A DNA stretch of 64,000 nt from CAZMGV01 sp964565925 (GTDB taxonomy: Bacteria > JAGRBM01 > JAHCIT01), in contig CAZMGV010000003.1 in the NCBI GenBank assembly GCA_964565925.1, positions 124,001-188,000 on the forward strand, read 5' to 3'. This document shows, one piece after another, positions 51,076 through 60,200 of this stretch. The stretch's first letter is position 1. Every line of letters begins with the position of its first letter. Position numbers and translations under genes: made by a program. Below the pieces are notes generated by a model. It was given only the letters and a program-made list of their open reading frames with translations. It was not told the origin of the DNA and ran no database searches.

Positions 51076-51567
51076 ATGAGGGACGCCTCCCAATACCTGA
51101 TCTTCCGGTGCGGCACGGCCCGGTATGCCATCGAACTGGCGCGGGTGCTGCAGGTGATCGAGGAGCAGGAACTGGAGCCGGTGCCGGGAGCGCCCGCCCA
51201 GTGCCTGGGCGTGGTTTCCCATTACGGCCGCCTGATCGCGGTGTTCGAGGGGCGGCCGATCCTGGGCAGCGATGCGGACGGCGGCACGGACGACGGTCCG
51301 GGGCAGGACCCGGGAGACGAGATTCCCGGCACCGGACCCCTTGAAAGCGCCCGTGGGTTCCCGGTATGGCTTGTCATGCGGTCGGAGGACTATTCCGTCG
51401 CAGTCCGTGTGGATGGGGTCGAGTCGATTTCCGAGATCGGAAACGAGTGGAGCACGCCCGAGGAGGCAAAGGACGGGCTCGTTGACGCACTCTGGAGAAA
51501 TGCCTCCGGGGTCGTCAACCGGATCGATCCGCAGGGGCTATTGCAGAGGATCGATTCTCTGTTTTAG
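51076..51567 (+). CDS. cheW: CheW-like coupling protein
   Basis: 163 residues. YLIFRCGTARYAIELARVLQVIEE is the CheW start, and CLGVVSHYGRLIAVFEG the second sheet. An Asp/Gly-rich insert (about 65-90, DADGGTDDGPGQDPGDE) interrupts the usual fold and makes it longer in the middle. Links the MCP upstream to CheA. 13 bases separate it from the MCP stop. Confidence 0.88.
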   Translation: MRDASQYLIFRCGTARYAIELARVLQVIEEQELEPVPGAPAQCLGVVSHYGRLIAVFEGRPILGSDADGGTDDGPGQDPGDEIPGTGPLESARGFPVWLVMRSEDYSVAVRVDGVESISEIGNEWSTPEEAKDGLVDALWRNASGVVNRIDPQGLLQRIDSLF

Positions 51568-51614
51568 TTTTGCACAAAGGGTCTTATACTCAGGCATAAG
51601 TTAGGGGTCGCCGA

Positions 51615-51980
51615 ATGCCGATTCGCATCTTGATAGCAGATGACGCCGTGTTCATGCGGAACATGATCCGTGATATTTTCTCCAGCGACGAGTTCGATGT
51701 CGTGGGCGAAGCCGCCAACGGCGTCGAAGCGGTCCAGAAATACAACGAGCTGAAGCCCGAGATCGTCACGATGGATATCGTCATGCCGATGAAGAGCGGC
51801 ATCGAGGCCGTCAAGGAAATCTGCCAGCTCGACACCGCGGCCAAGATCATCATGTGTTCGGCGCTCGGCCAGGAGTCGCTCGTCATGGAGGCCATCGAGG
51901 CCGGCGCGAGCGATTTCATCGTCAAGCCGTTTACGCCCGAAAAGGTTCTGGAAGTCGTGCGCAAGGTGGCGGCTCTCTGA
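51615..51980 (+). CDS. cheY: CheY-type response regulator
   Basis: 121-residue stand-alone receiver. Acidic pair in ADDAVFMRN, phospho-acceptor Asp54 in VTMDIVMP, conserved Ser82 in MCSALGQ and Lys104 in IVKPF. No output domain. It lies between CheW and CheA, so it is the likely phosphate acceptor from CheA. Confidence 0.92.
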   Translation: MPIRILIADDAVFMRNMIRDIFSSDEFDVVGEAANGVEAVQKYNELKPEIVTMDIVMPMKSGIEAVKEICQLDTAAKIIMCSALGQESLVMEAIEAGASDFIVKPFTPEKVLEVVRKVAAL

Positions 51981-52016
51981 GCGGACATCCGCGCGGCGGG
52001 AAGTGAGGTTGGCTCC

Positions 52017-54026
52017 ATGGACATGGGCAAATACCGCGCCCTGTTCGTGAATGAGGCGGCTGACCAGCTTTCCCAGATGTCCACCCTTGCCGTGAGCCTC
52101 GAGAAGGACTCCGGCGATTTTCTCGAATCCGTCCAGTCACTCTTCCGGCTCTCCCATTCGATCAAGGGGATGGCCGCCTCGATGGATTTCCCGGAGATCT
52201 CGACCCTCTCCCACGCGGTGGAAGACCTCTTCAGCCGCTACGACCGTGAACGCAAGAAGCCCGACGCCGAATCGGTCGACCTGCTGCTGGAGACCATCGA
52301 CCAGCTGAAGGCCATGGTCACGGGCCGTGAAACGGACAAGCCGCTGCCCCCGGCCGACCAGCTGCTCGCGCGCCTGCGCGAACGGGCGGCGGGCCAGGAC
52401 GGCGCGGCGGTACATGCGGCGCATCCCGCCGCGGGCGTCGCCCCGGCCGGTATCGCCAAGGTCCAGGCGGCCCCGGCGGTTCCGGCCGCCGCGGGACCGG
52501 CCGCCACCGGCGAACTGCCCTCCTACCAGGTCCGTATCCGCATCGACGACAAATGCCAGACGCTCGGCGTACGCGGATTCCTCGTGCACAAGAAGCTGCT
52601 GGAAAACGGCCGTGTGGTTTCGCTCAACCACACGCTGGACGAGATCAAGGCGGGCAAATTCGACTACCTCATCGAAGGCGTCGTCACCGCTGCCGACGGC
52701 GAACGGCTCCAGAAACAGCTGAAATCCATCGCCGACGTGGTCCAGGTGGACGTGCACAAGAACGAACCGGCCGCTCCGGCCGAAGGCGCCCGGCCCGCCG
52801 CCGCTGCGGCGCCCGCAAAGGGCCAGAAGCGCACCCTCAGCACCACCGTCCGCGTCAAGACCGACACACTGGACCAGCTCGTGAACATGCTGGGCGAGTT
52901 CATCCTCGCCCGCGCCCGCATCGAGAAGGCCACGGCCCATTCCGACGACCCGGTACTCCGGGCCGCCGTGGACCGGCTGAGCTCGCTCGTGCGGGACCTC
53001 TCCGACCAGGTCATGCGCGTGCGGCTCATGCCGCTCGATTCGGTGGCGGACCTGTTCCCCCGGGCCGTTCGCGAGGCTGCCAGAAAGCGCGGCATCGAGG
53101 TCGATTTCGAGATCGCCGGACGGGATCTGGAAACCGACCGCGCCGTGCTGGAAGCGGTCGTCGACCCGGTCATCCATATCCTGCGCAACTGCGTGGACCA
53201 CGGCATCGAGGCCACCCCCGACCGTGCGCGCGCCGGCAAGCCCGCGCGCGGGCAGATCCGGATGCTCGCCTACCGCGACCGCGACACGGCGGTGATCCAG
53301 ATCAGCGACGACGGTAAGGGCATCGACGAGAAGAAGGTGATCGCCAAGGCGGTCAAATCCGGCGGCATCAGCGCCGAACGCGCCCAGCAAATCTCCCGCC
53401 AGGAGGCCTACATGCTGGTCTGCCTGCCCGGCGTCTCGACGGCCGAGACACTGACCGAAACGTCGGGCCGGGGCGTCGGCATGTCGGCGGTCAAGACCGG
53501 CGTCGAGCAGGTGGGCGGTTCGCTCTCGATCGACTCGGAACCCGGCCGCGGCACCACCTTCACGCTGGCGCTTCCCCGCTCCATCGCCATCACGAACGTG
53601 CTGCTCATCCAGGCCGCCGGACGGACTTTCAGCATCCCGGTGAGCCGCGTGCATTCGACCGTCATCCTGGAGTCCCGCGAGGTGTTCGCGAACCGGGGCC
53701 GGCAGTTCTGCCTGTTCCGCGACCAGACGATCCCGCTGTTCGAGCTCGAGACCCTGCTCGACCTGCCGACCGTCGTGGGGCTTGAACGCTCGGCCGCCAC
53801 CCAGGGCCGCCACGCCGTCATCATCCAGCCCGACGGCCGCACGACCGTCGCTATCGCCGTGGACCGGTTCCTCGGCCAGCAGGAAGTGTTCGTGCGGCCG
53901 CTGGGCCGCCCGCTCGAAAAGATCGCCTCGCTCGCCGGTGTGACCATCCTGGGCGACGGACGCCCGGTCTTCGTTCTCGACCCGGCGCGGCTGGTGGAGC
54001 AGTCGGCCCGCGGAGTGGCCGCGTGA
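52017..54026 (+). CDS. cheA: chemotaxis histidine kinase CheA
   Basis: 669 residues. P1 Hpt domain with His47 in RLSHSIKGMAA. A Pro/Ala linker (about 130-165) leads to a P2-like domain (about 168-250, YQVRIRIDDKCQTLGVRGFL). P3 dimerisation with LDQLVNMLGEFILAR. P4 ATPase with RNCVDHGIE (N box), SDDGKGID and GRGVGMSAV (G boxes). P5 CheW-like end with FSIPVSRVHSTV. All catalytic boxes are intact. The last codons overlap the start of the next gene (GTGA, 54023), so the two are coupled. Confidence 0.95.
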   Translation: MDMGKYRALFVNEAADQLSQMSTLAVSLEKDSGDFLESVQSLFRLSHSIKGMAASMDFPEISTLSHAVEDLFSRYDRERKKPDAESVDLLLETIDQLKAMVTGRETDKPLPPADQLLARLRERAAGQDGAAVHAAHPAAGVAPAGIAKVQAAPAVPAAAGPAATGELPSYQVRIRIDDKCQTLGVRGFLVHKKLLENGRVVSLNHTLDEIKAGKFDYLIEGVVTAADGERLQKQLKSIADVVQVDVHKNEPAAPAEGARPAAAAAPAKGQKRTLSTTVRVKTDTLDQLVNMLGEFILARARIEKATAHSDDPVLRAAVDRLSSLVRDLSDQVMRVRLMPLDSVADLFPRAVREAARKRGIEVDFEIAGRDLETDRAVLEAVVDPVIHILRNCVDHGIEATPDRARAGKPARGQIRMLAYRDRDTAVIQISDDGKGIDEKKVIAKAVKSGGISAERAQQISRQEAYMLVCLPGVSTAETLTETSGRGVGMSAVKTGVEQVGGSLSIDSEPGRGTTFTLALPRSIAITNVLLIQAAGRTFSIPVSRVHSTVILESREVFANRGRQFCLFRDQTIPLFELETLLDLPTVVGLERSAATQGRHAVIIQPDGRTTVAIAVDRFLGQQEVFVRPLGRPLEKIASLAGVTILGDGRPVFVLDPARLVEQSARGVAA

Positions 54027-55525
54027 GCTCGCTTCCGCCGCAGACCCGGATTCTTGTGGTGGACGACGATCCGTCGGTCCTGGCGCTCTTGGAACAGTAC
54101 ATGAAGCGGTCGGGTTATGCCCCCATTACCGCCGCCACCGGTACCGACGCCCTGGAGAAAGCCGTCAACGAGGCGCCCGATCTCGTGCTGCTGGACATCA
54201 TGCTCCCCGATATTTCGGGGCACGAGGTCTGCGCGCGCCTGCGCGCCGACCGCAATATCCGGCAGATCCCGATCGTGATGATGACCGCGCACGGCGACCG
54301 CGAGATGGTCGTCAAGTGCCTCGAAAACGGCGCCGACGACTTTATCCGCAAGCCGATCGATCTCGCGGAACTGCGCGCGCGCCTGCGCGCCCAGACCCGG
54401 TCGCTCGAGTTCCGCCATTTCTACCGGGACTTTTTCGAGGCCTTTCCCGGCCCGCTCTATGTGCTCAAGACCGACGGACGGATAGTCACCGGCAACCACG
54501 CGGGCGCCGAGATGCTGGGTCTGGCGCAGGACGCCCTTGCCGGCCGGCCGCTGACCGAAAACCTGATCGAGGAGCACCGGGCCGTCCTGCTGCAGGCGCT
54601 GGCGGTCGCGCCCGAGAGCCGCACCCCGGTGATCATCCCCGAAATCTGCTTCCTCTCGGCGACCTCCGGTATCCGCAACTGCGAGCTCCAGATCCAGAGC
54701 GTTTCGCGCGGGGCCGACCGGCTGCTGGTGGGCGCCACCGACCGCACCCACCGCCGGTACCTGGAGAGCGAGCTGTACAAGACCCGCGACTTCCTGGAGT
54801 CGGTCGTGCAGAGCTCCGTGGACGGCATCATCGCCGTGAACCGCAAGGGGACGATGGTCGTCTTCAACGAAGGCGCCGAGAAGATCACCGGCTACCGGGC
54901 CGAAGACGTCGTGGGCCGAATGCATATCACCGAACTGTACGCAGAGGAGGGCGGCAAGGACGTGATGCGCAAGATCCGGTCGACGGAATACGGCGGCGTG
55001 GGCAAGCTGGAGACCTCCGCCTACGTCATCGTCGGCAAGGGCGGCGTGCAGATCCCGGTCAACCTGTCGGCCTCCCTGCTGCACGACCCGAGCGGACAGG
55101 AGATCGGCTCCGTCGGCATCTTCCAGGACCTGCGCGAGCGGATCCGGATCGAGCAGGAGCTGTTCGCGGCCCGGGAGAAACTGATCGCCAGCGAACGCGA
55201 GCAGGCGATGACCGAGCTGGCGGGGGCCGCCTCCCACGAACTCAACCAGCCGCTCACGACCATCACCGGTTATGTGCAGATGCTCGCCGAGCGCAGGGAC
55301 CTCGATCCGAAAGTCCGGGACATTCTCGACAAGGTGGCCGCCGAGGCCGAGCGCATGTCCGGCACGATCAAGCAGATCGGCAAATCGGCCAAGTTCCAGA
55401 CCAAGAAATACCTGAACAACACGCGGATCGTGGACCTGGGCATCACCTCGAAGCCCCCGGCCCCCGCCAAAGGTGCGAAGAACGCCGGCGACGACGACGA
55501 AGAGGAGGGCGCCGAAGATGAGTAA
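54023..55525 (+). CDS. REC-PAS-PAS-HisKA protein lacking an ATPase domain
   Basis: 500 residues with a GTG start inside the cheA stop. Receiver domain (1-125) with Asp58 in LVLLDIMLPD and a Lys in IRKPIDL, two PAS domains (about 130-250 and 255-380), then a HisKA helix pair with His405 in AASHELNQPLTT. After the second helix it ends in a basic turn and an Asp/Glu-rich tail (GDDDEEEGAEDE) where HATPase_c would begin. It therefore has a phospho-accepting His but cannot phosphorylate itself. It overlaps the next kinase gene by 8 bases. Confidence 0.88.
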   Translation: MSSLPPQTRILVVDDDPSVLALLEQYMKRSGYAPITAATGTDALEKAVNEAPDLVLLDIMLPDISGHEVCARLRADRNIRQIPIVMMTAHGDREMVVKCLENGADDFIRKPIDLAELRARLRAQTRSLEFRHFYRDFFEAFPGPLYVLKTDGRIVTGNHAGAEMLGLAQDALAGRPLTENLIEEHRAVLLQALAVAPESRTPVIIPEICFLSATSGIRNCELQIQSVSRGADRLLVGATDRTHRRYLESELYKTRDFLESVVQSSVDGIIAVNRKGTMVVFNEGAEKITGYRAEDVVGRMHITELYAEEGGKDVMRKIRSTEYGGVGKLETSAYVIVGKGGVQIPVNLSASLLHDPSGQEIGSVGIFQDLRERIRIEQELFAAREKLIASEREQAMTELAGAASHELNQPLTTITGYVQMLAERRDLDPKVRDILDKVAAEAERMSGTIKQIGKSAKFQTKKYLNNTRIVDLGITSKPPAPAKGAKNAGDDDEEEGAEDE

Positions 55526-57125
55526 GGCCCCTTCGGCGGCGGCGTGGCTGGATCTGGCCCGGGAGCTGACGGCGGCTCACGAGGCCCTTGCCATCTCGCA
55601 CCCGCAGGGAACGCTCGACACGCGGTTCCGCAAGCTGCTCGAAAAGCATTTCCCCCGGATCCACCTGACCGTCATCCTGCCGGATGTAAAAGCAGGGAAC
55701 GCCCGGTTCGCACTCGCCACCGGACCGCTCAAGAAACTGGAAGCCCGGGTATTCAACCTGAAGCGGATTTCGGGCCAGTTCGGCAAGATGAAGCCCGGCT
55801 CGAAGCCGGTGATCTTCACGAAGTTCAAGAAGCTGGAGCCCTACAGGCCGATATCCAAGGGCGCCCGGGCGGTAGCGGTGTTCCCCGTATCGGCCCGGTC
55901 CCAGGAGGCCGGCTACCTGTGGGTGGAGTTTCTCGGCACGGACTACAAGAACCGGACGACGCTCGAGTTCCTCCAGCACACGGTCGCGCAGTACACGGCG
56001 CTCCGGCGGCTCGAGGAAATCGACCTCGAACGCAAGCATCTGGCCGCCCGGCTGAACAGCATCGTCACCCATACGAACGCCGCCATAGTCATCATGGACG
56101 ACAACCGCCGCGTGAAGATGATGAACCCGGTGGCCGAGATGCTCACTGGCTACCGCGAGTCGGAAGTGCTCGACACCGACGCCTTCGACATCGTCGTGGT
56201 CGACGCCCGCTATGCCCACTGGACGCAGATCATCAAGGATGTGGCGAAGGGCAAGGGCGTGTCCTCCGAAGAGGTCGACATACTCGCCAAGGATGGCACC
56301 GTGCGCCACTGTCTCGTGAACGCGTCGTCCATCCCGGCGGCCGACCACCGCCGCCGCGACATCGTCATGGTGGCCATGGACATCACCGAGAAGACCGACC
56401 TCGAGCGCCGGATGATCCAGTCGGAGAAGCTCGTCACACTGGGCGAGATGGCGGCGGGGATCGTCCACGAGCTGAACAACCCGCTCTCGGTGCTTTCCGG
56501 CGCCAGCGACATGCTCATCCGGTTCACCGAGAACATCGGCGGCGGATCGGAACTGGCCACCCGCCCGGCCCGGTTCATGCGCGAATCGCTGGACCGAATA
56601 CAGTCGCTCGCCCGCAACCTGATGAACTACGCGCGGCCCGCCGATGGCGACGACCGCGAGCTGATCGACATCAACCAGGCGATCGAGGCGGCGCTCTCGT
56701 TCAGCGAATACGAGCTGTCGCGCGACGGAGTGAAGATCGAGACCCAGCTGAAATCCGGTCTGCCGCGCATCCGCGGCTCGCAGGGAGAGCTCCAGCAGGT
56801 TTTTCTGAACCTGCTCCAGAACGCGCGGCAGGCGATGCGCGGGCAGGAAGGGGCCAAGCGTATCCGGGTGACGACCGGGCACGAGGACGACGGCCGGATC
56901 TTCATCGACGTGTCCGACAGCGGACCCGGAATACCCGAATCCCTGCGCCCCAAGATTTTCGAGCCGTTCTTCACCTCAAGGCGCAAAACCGGCGGCTCGG
57001 GGCTGGGACTCTATATCGTGAAGAATATCGTCACCCGCCACGACGGCGAAGTGACCGCCGGGAAAGGCCCGCTGGGCGGCGCCGCGTTCCGGGTGATCCT
57101 GCCGGCCGCTTCGAGGGCGGTGTAA
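55518..57125 (+). CDS. GAF/PAS sensor histidine kinase with complete ATPase
   Basis: 535 residues from ATG 55518. GAF-like N-terminal domain (about 10-165), PAS (about 175-295) with ILAKDGTVRHCLVNAS, HisKA with His317 in GIVHELNNPLSVL, HATPase with NLLQNARQAM (N box), DSGPGIPESL and GGSGLGLYIV (G boxes). No membrane segment. It overlaps the ATPase-less protein by 8 bases, and its own ATPase could serve both histidines. No response regulator follows. Confidence 0.93.
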   Translation: MSKAPSAAAWLDLARELTAAHEALAISHPQGTLDTRFRKLLEKHFPRIHLTVILPDVKAGNARFALATGPLKKLEARVFNLKRISGQFGKMKPGSKPVIFTKFKKLEPYRPISKGARAVAVFPVSARSQEAGYLWVEFLGTDYKNRTTLEFLQHTVAQYTALRRLEEIDLERKHLAARLNSIVTHTNAAIVIMDDNRRVKMMNPVAEMLTGYRESEVLDTDAFDIVVVDARYAHWTQIIKDVAKGKGVSSEEVDILAKDGTVRHCLVNASSIPAADHRRRDIVMVAMDITEKTDLERRMIQSEKLVTLGEMAAGIVHELNNPLSVLSGASDMLIRFTENIGGGSELATRPARFMRESLDRIQSLARNLMNYARPADGDDRELIDINQAIEAALSFSEYELSRDGVKIETQLKSGLPRIRGSQGELQQVFLNLLQNARQAMRGQEGAKRIRVTTGHEDDGRIFIDVSDSGPGIPESLRPKIFEPFFTSRRKTGGSGLGLYIVKNIVTRHDGEVTAGKGPLGGAAFRVILPAASRAV

Positions 57126-57143
57126 GCATACGGGGAAAAGCGG

Positions 57144-58103
57144 TCAGTCGCTCGCGCCGAGCTTGATCGTCAACACGTAGATGTACTCCTCGGAATCCTC
57201 CGAGCCGCCCACATCCAGCATATCCTTTACGTCGATGATATAGCGGACCTGCTTGTAGACCACGTCCAGGTTGCGGAGTTCGTCTTTGAGCAGCTTGGGA
57301 TCGGCGAAAATCCCGCCGTTCAGCGAGTAGTTCGACTGCTTGCGGAGCTTCTCCATGATCACCCGTTCGAGGTCGCCGCTGGAGATGGTGGAGATCGTAT
57401 CCATGTTGTCGACCTTGAATCCGGGCTGCACGAACCTGTCGCTGAAGCCCAGCGCCTTGAGCTGACGGGTCACCTCGTCCAGCGCCACATAGGCGATCAC
57501 CACGGTGCCTCTGGGGGTCGTCTCCGTGCTGCTGATCTTGACGCCGTCGGAGATCGCCTCCGCGATGGTCTCTTTCCAGCGCGCCTTGAACTTGAGGTAG
57601 TCGTCCTTCTTGGCGCCGCGCTGGGCATTGGCGATGGCCTCGCCCATAACGGCGTCCTTCGCCCCCCTGGCGTCGGCGCCGCAGGCCTTCACTTCCAGCC
57701 GTTTCGTCTGGGCGTCCACTCGCGACGACAGAATCTCGTAGCCGCATTTCTTGACCGCCGCAGGCTTGGCGGGCTCGGGCTCCGGAGCGGCGGCCACCGG
57801 TTCGGGTTCCGGCGGCGGCGGGGGAGGAGGCGGTGCCGGCTCCTCGACCGGGCCCATTTTCTTGAGCGTGAGGGGCGGCGGAACGACCACCGGTTCAGGG
57901 GCCGGCGGCGGCGGGGGCGGCGGCTGGGACTCGCGCCACCAGGCGTAACCAAGGGTGATGAGCAGCGCGATGACCGCCACGGGGCCCGACGCCTTGCGGG
58001 TCTTGGCGAGCGTCAGCACAATGAGCGGCACCCCGGCCAGCAGACCGAACAGTGCCCCATATTCCAGAATACGGATGAAATAGTCTGGGAACGCGCTCTC
58101 CAT
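57144..58103 (-). CDS. proline-rich membrane-anchored protein, unknown
   Basis: 319 residues from ATG 58103. Two N-terminal transmembrane helices (about 14-32 and 38-52) are followed by a Pro/Glu-rich periplasmic-type spacer (about 58-110) like that of TonB, then a C-terminal domain of about 200 residues with SSRVDAQTKRLEVKACGADARGAKDAVMGEA. That domain loosely resembles LPP20/FlgT-like folds, not enough to assign. Divergent from exbB with 128 bases between. Confidence 0.65.
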   Translation of the reverse strand: MESAFPDYFIRILEYGALFGLLAGVPLIVLTLAKTRKASGPVAVIALLITLGYAWWRESQPPPPPPPAPEPVVVPPPLTLKKMGPVEEPAPPPPPPPPEPEPVAAAPEPEPAKPAAVKKCGYEILSSRVDAQTKRLEVKACGADARGAKDAVMGEAIANAQRGAKKDDYLKFKARWKETIAEAISDGVKISSTETTPRGTVVIAYVALDEVTRQLKALGFSDRFVQPGFKVDNMDTISTISSGDLERVIMEKLRKQSNYSLNGGIFADPKLLKDELRNLDVVYKQVRYIIDVKDMLDVGGSEDSEEYIYVLTIKLGASD

Positions 58104-58231
58104 CGAGGGTGAAACCCTAACATAAAAGTTCACGAAAAAGGCACAGGGGGACGGAGGTTTCAGATGAAACCGCACTTGCCATGGGGTCCGGACCGCGCCA
58201 AAAGATTCAGCCGGAGGCCCCCGCAACCCCT

Positions 58232-58861
58232 ATGGTCGACAGCCTGCTACCCGCCGCCGAACAGACCCTGCTGGGGCTGCTCGGACTGGCCAGCTTCATT
58301 TCCCTGGCGATCTTCATCGAGCGGTTCCGCTTCCTGCGCTCCTGCCAGTTCGACGGGCAGGCAGAGGCCGAGCGGCTGACGCTGGAAGCCCGCGCCGCCA
58401 CACTTGAGGCCTACGCGGCTAGCCTCCCGGGCCGGATCGGTCCGGCGGGCCGTGTGGCCGCCGCCGCCATCCGCAACCTCACCCTCGGCAAGGAAGCGGT
58501 CCGCGAGGTGATCGAATCGGAGCGGTCGTTTTTCCGCTCGATTCTCGACAGCCGCGTGAGCGTGCTGGGCACGATCGGCAGCAACGCGCCGTTTGTCGGC
58601 CTTCTGGGTACGGTTCTGGGTATCATCAAGGCGTTCCGGGATCTGGCCTCCGCCATCCAGTCGGGCGGTGCCCAGTCGGGGGCGGTCATGGCCGGGATCT
58701 CCGGGGCGCTGATCTCGACCGCCGTGGGCCTGCTGGTCGCCATTCCGGCGGTCATGTTCAACAACATCTGCCGCCGCCAGATCGCCCGCGCCGAGCAGCA
58801 GCTGGACGGCCTCACCCATGCCGCCGTGGCGCTGGCTCCCGATTCTGCGAAGGGGTCCTGA
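58232..58861 (+). CDS. exbB: MotA/TolQ/ExbB proton channel family protein
   Basis: 209 residues from ATG 58232. Three transmembrane helices (about 6-26, 105-135, 150-175). VLGTIGSNAPFVGLLGTVLGIIKAF is the conserved pore helix, and ISGALISTAVGLLVAIPAV the third. With ExbD it turns proton flow into motion of TonB. Followed in 5 bases by exbD. Confidence 0.93.
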   Translation: MVDSLLPAAEQTLLGLLGLASFISLAIFIERFRFLRSCQFDGQAEAERLTLEARAATLEAYAASLPGRIGPAGRVAAAAIRNLTLGKEAVREVIESERSFFRSILDSRVSVLGTIGSNAPFVGLLGTVLGIIKAFRDLASAIQSGGAQSGAVMAGISGALISTAVGLLVAIPAVMFNNICRRQIARAEQQLDGLTHAAVALAPDSAKGS

Positions 58862-58866
58862 CCGCC

Positions 58867-59304
58867 GTGGGAGCGCACCGCGAATCCGCCGAGGGCGACG
58901 GGCTGATCGAAGAGATCAACATCGTCCCGCTGGTCGATATCGTGCTGGTGCTGCTCATCATCTTCATGCTGACGGCGAACTTCATGGACCAGCAGGCGCT
59001 GCGCGTGAATCTGCCCCATGCGGCCGGTTCCGACGGCCCGGTGCCCGGCACCCTGTCGGTCGTGATCGACGCGAACAACCGGCTCTATATCAACGGCACG
59101 GAGCGTTCGCTCGAATCGATCCTTGAAGAAGTCTCCAGAACCCCCGGCGGCGCGGCGCAGGCGACGGTGCTGATCCAGGGCGACCGCAGCGCCTCCCACG
59201 GCCGCGTGACGGAAGTGATGGGCGCGCTCAAGGGAGCAGGCGTCGTCCGGTTCGCCATCAATCTCGATCCCGGCGTCAGGACAGGCGGGGCTCCCAGGCC
59301 ATGA
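58867..59304 (+). CDS. exbD: ExbD/TolR family protein
   Basis: 145 residues with a GTG start. One transmembrane helix (about 20-42) begins with INIVPLVDIVLVLLIIFML and contains the essential Asp (VPLVDIVL). The periplasmic domain has VVIDANNRLYING and ATVLIQGDRSASHGRVTEVMG. Overlaps tonB by 4 bases. Confidence 0.93.
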   Translation: MGAHRESAEGDGLIEEINIVPLVDIVLVLLIIFMLTANFMDQQALRVNLPHAAGSDGPVPGTLSVVIDANNRLYINGTERSLESILEEVSRTPGGAAQATVLIQGDRSASHGRVTEVMGALKGAGVVRFAINLDPGVRTGGAPRP

Positions 59305-60086
59305 CCACTGCCATGCAGTCTGACGGTCCGGCTGCCGGAAGCCTCCGGCGTCCGGTCATTTATTCGGCTCTCATTCATGCCGCCGTCATCGCGGCTATCC
59401 TGATGGCCGGGCGGGCGGTGACGCGGCCCGGTCCCGTCACCGGGTACGTGCAGGTCGAGGCACTGGAACCCGCCCCCGCTGAAATTCCGGATACGCAGGT
59501 TCAGGCCCCGCCACCACCAAAGACCGACTACGCCCCGCTCCACGTCGCAAACGTTCCGCCGCCGTCGGCCACCGCTGAAGCGGCGCCGTCCGGAGCGAAC
59601 GTCCCGGTCAAGTTCGGCATGTCGCCGGAGTCGCTGGCTGAGAAACCGGAAACTCCTGATTCAGCCGCCGCGCCCGCGGGCAACACGCTGGCCGTTCCGC
59701 CCGACACGGGCCGTGACGTCGCCGCCACCGACGCGCTCCCCTATGCGGGCGGCGGCACCCCCACGGCGGAGCCGCCGCACTTTGTGCCGCTCTCGTCGGT
59801 GACGGAGCTTCCGCGACCCATCGATTTCGTGCTGCCCGAGTACCCGGCTTCGTCCTGGCGGGCCGGCCGCGAGGCGGTGGTGAAGGTCGAGGTGGATATC
59901 GAGGCCGACGGCAAGGTGATCGCCGTGCGCCCCGTGAAGCCGATGAAGGGCGACACCACCGATCCGCTGTTCATCGACGCCGCCGTCGAGTCCGTCCGCC
60001 GGGCCCGGTTCACGCCGGCCAGACGGGGTCCTGCTCCGGTTGCCGTACGGGCAACACTCCCGGTCCGGTTCCAGCTTCGCCAGTAA
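59301..60086 (+). CDS. tonB: TonB energy transducer
   Basis: 261 residues. N-terminal transmembrane helix (about 18-36) with AxxxSxxxH-type pattern (SALIHAAVIAAIL, containing Ser and His), then a Pro-rich spacer, and a C-terminal TonB domain (about 178-261) with EYPASSWRAGREAVVKVEVDIEADGKV and RRARFTPA. The last gene of exbB-exbD-tonB, closed by a strong terminator. It would energise the receptor at 38.5 kb among others. Confidence 0.93.
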   Translation: MTTAMQSDGPAAGSLRRPVIYSALIHAAVIAAILMAGRAVTRPGPVTGYVQVEALEPAPAEIPDTQVQAPPPPKTDYAPLHVANVPPPSATAEAAPSGANVPVKFGMSPESLAEKPETPDSAAAPAGNTLAVPPDTGRDVAATDALPYAGGGTPTAEPPHFVPLSSVTELPRPIDFVLPEYPASSWRAGREAVVKVEVDIEADGKVIAVRPVKPMKGDTTDPLFIDAAVESVRRARFTPARRGPAPVAVRATLPVRFQLRQ

Positions 60087-60096
60087 GAGGTATTAC

Positions 60097-60140
60097 GCCC
60101 CAGGCGGTACGTGGGAACCACGCGCCGTTTGGGGCTTTTT
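60097..60140 (+). terminator. intrinsic terminator of the tonB operon
   Basis: GCCCCAGGCGG and CCGTTTGGGGC form an 11-bp stem (two G-U pairs), extended by outer loop pairs, followed directly by TTTTT. Confidence 0.9.
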
Positions 60141-60200
60141 CGTTTGACGTTTCAGTCCGCCCGTTTCACTTGGACCCGATTCATTGGAAAGGAAACCGCC

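Noticed and set aside
57800..57940. GC-rich tandem repeat-like stretch
   Set aside because: It is ordinary coding sequence for the Pro/Glu spacer of the membrane protein on the minus strand.
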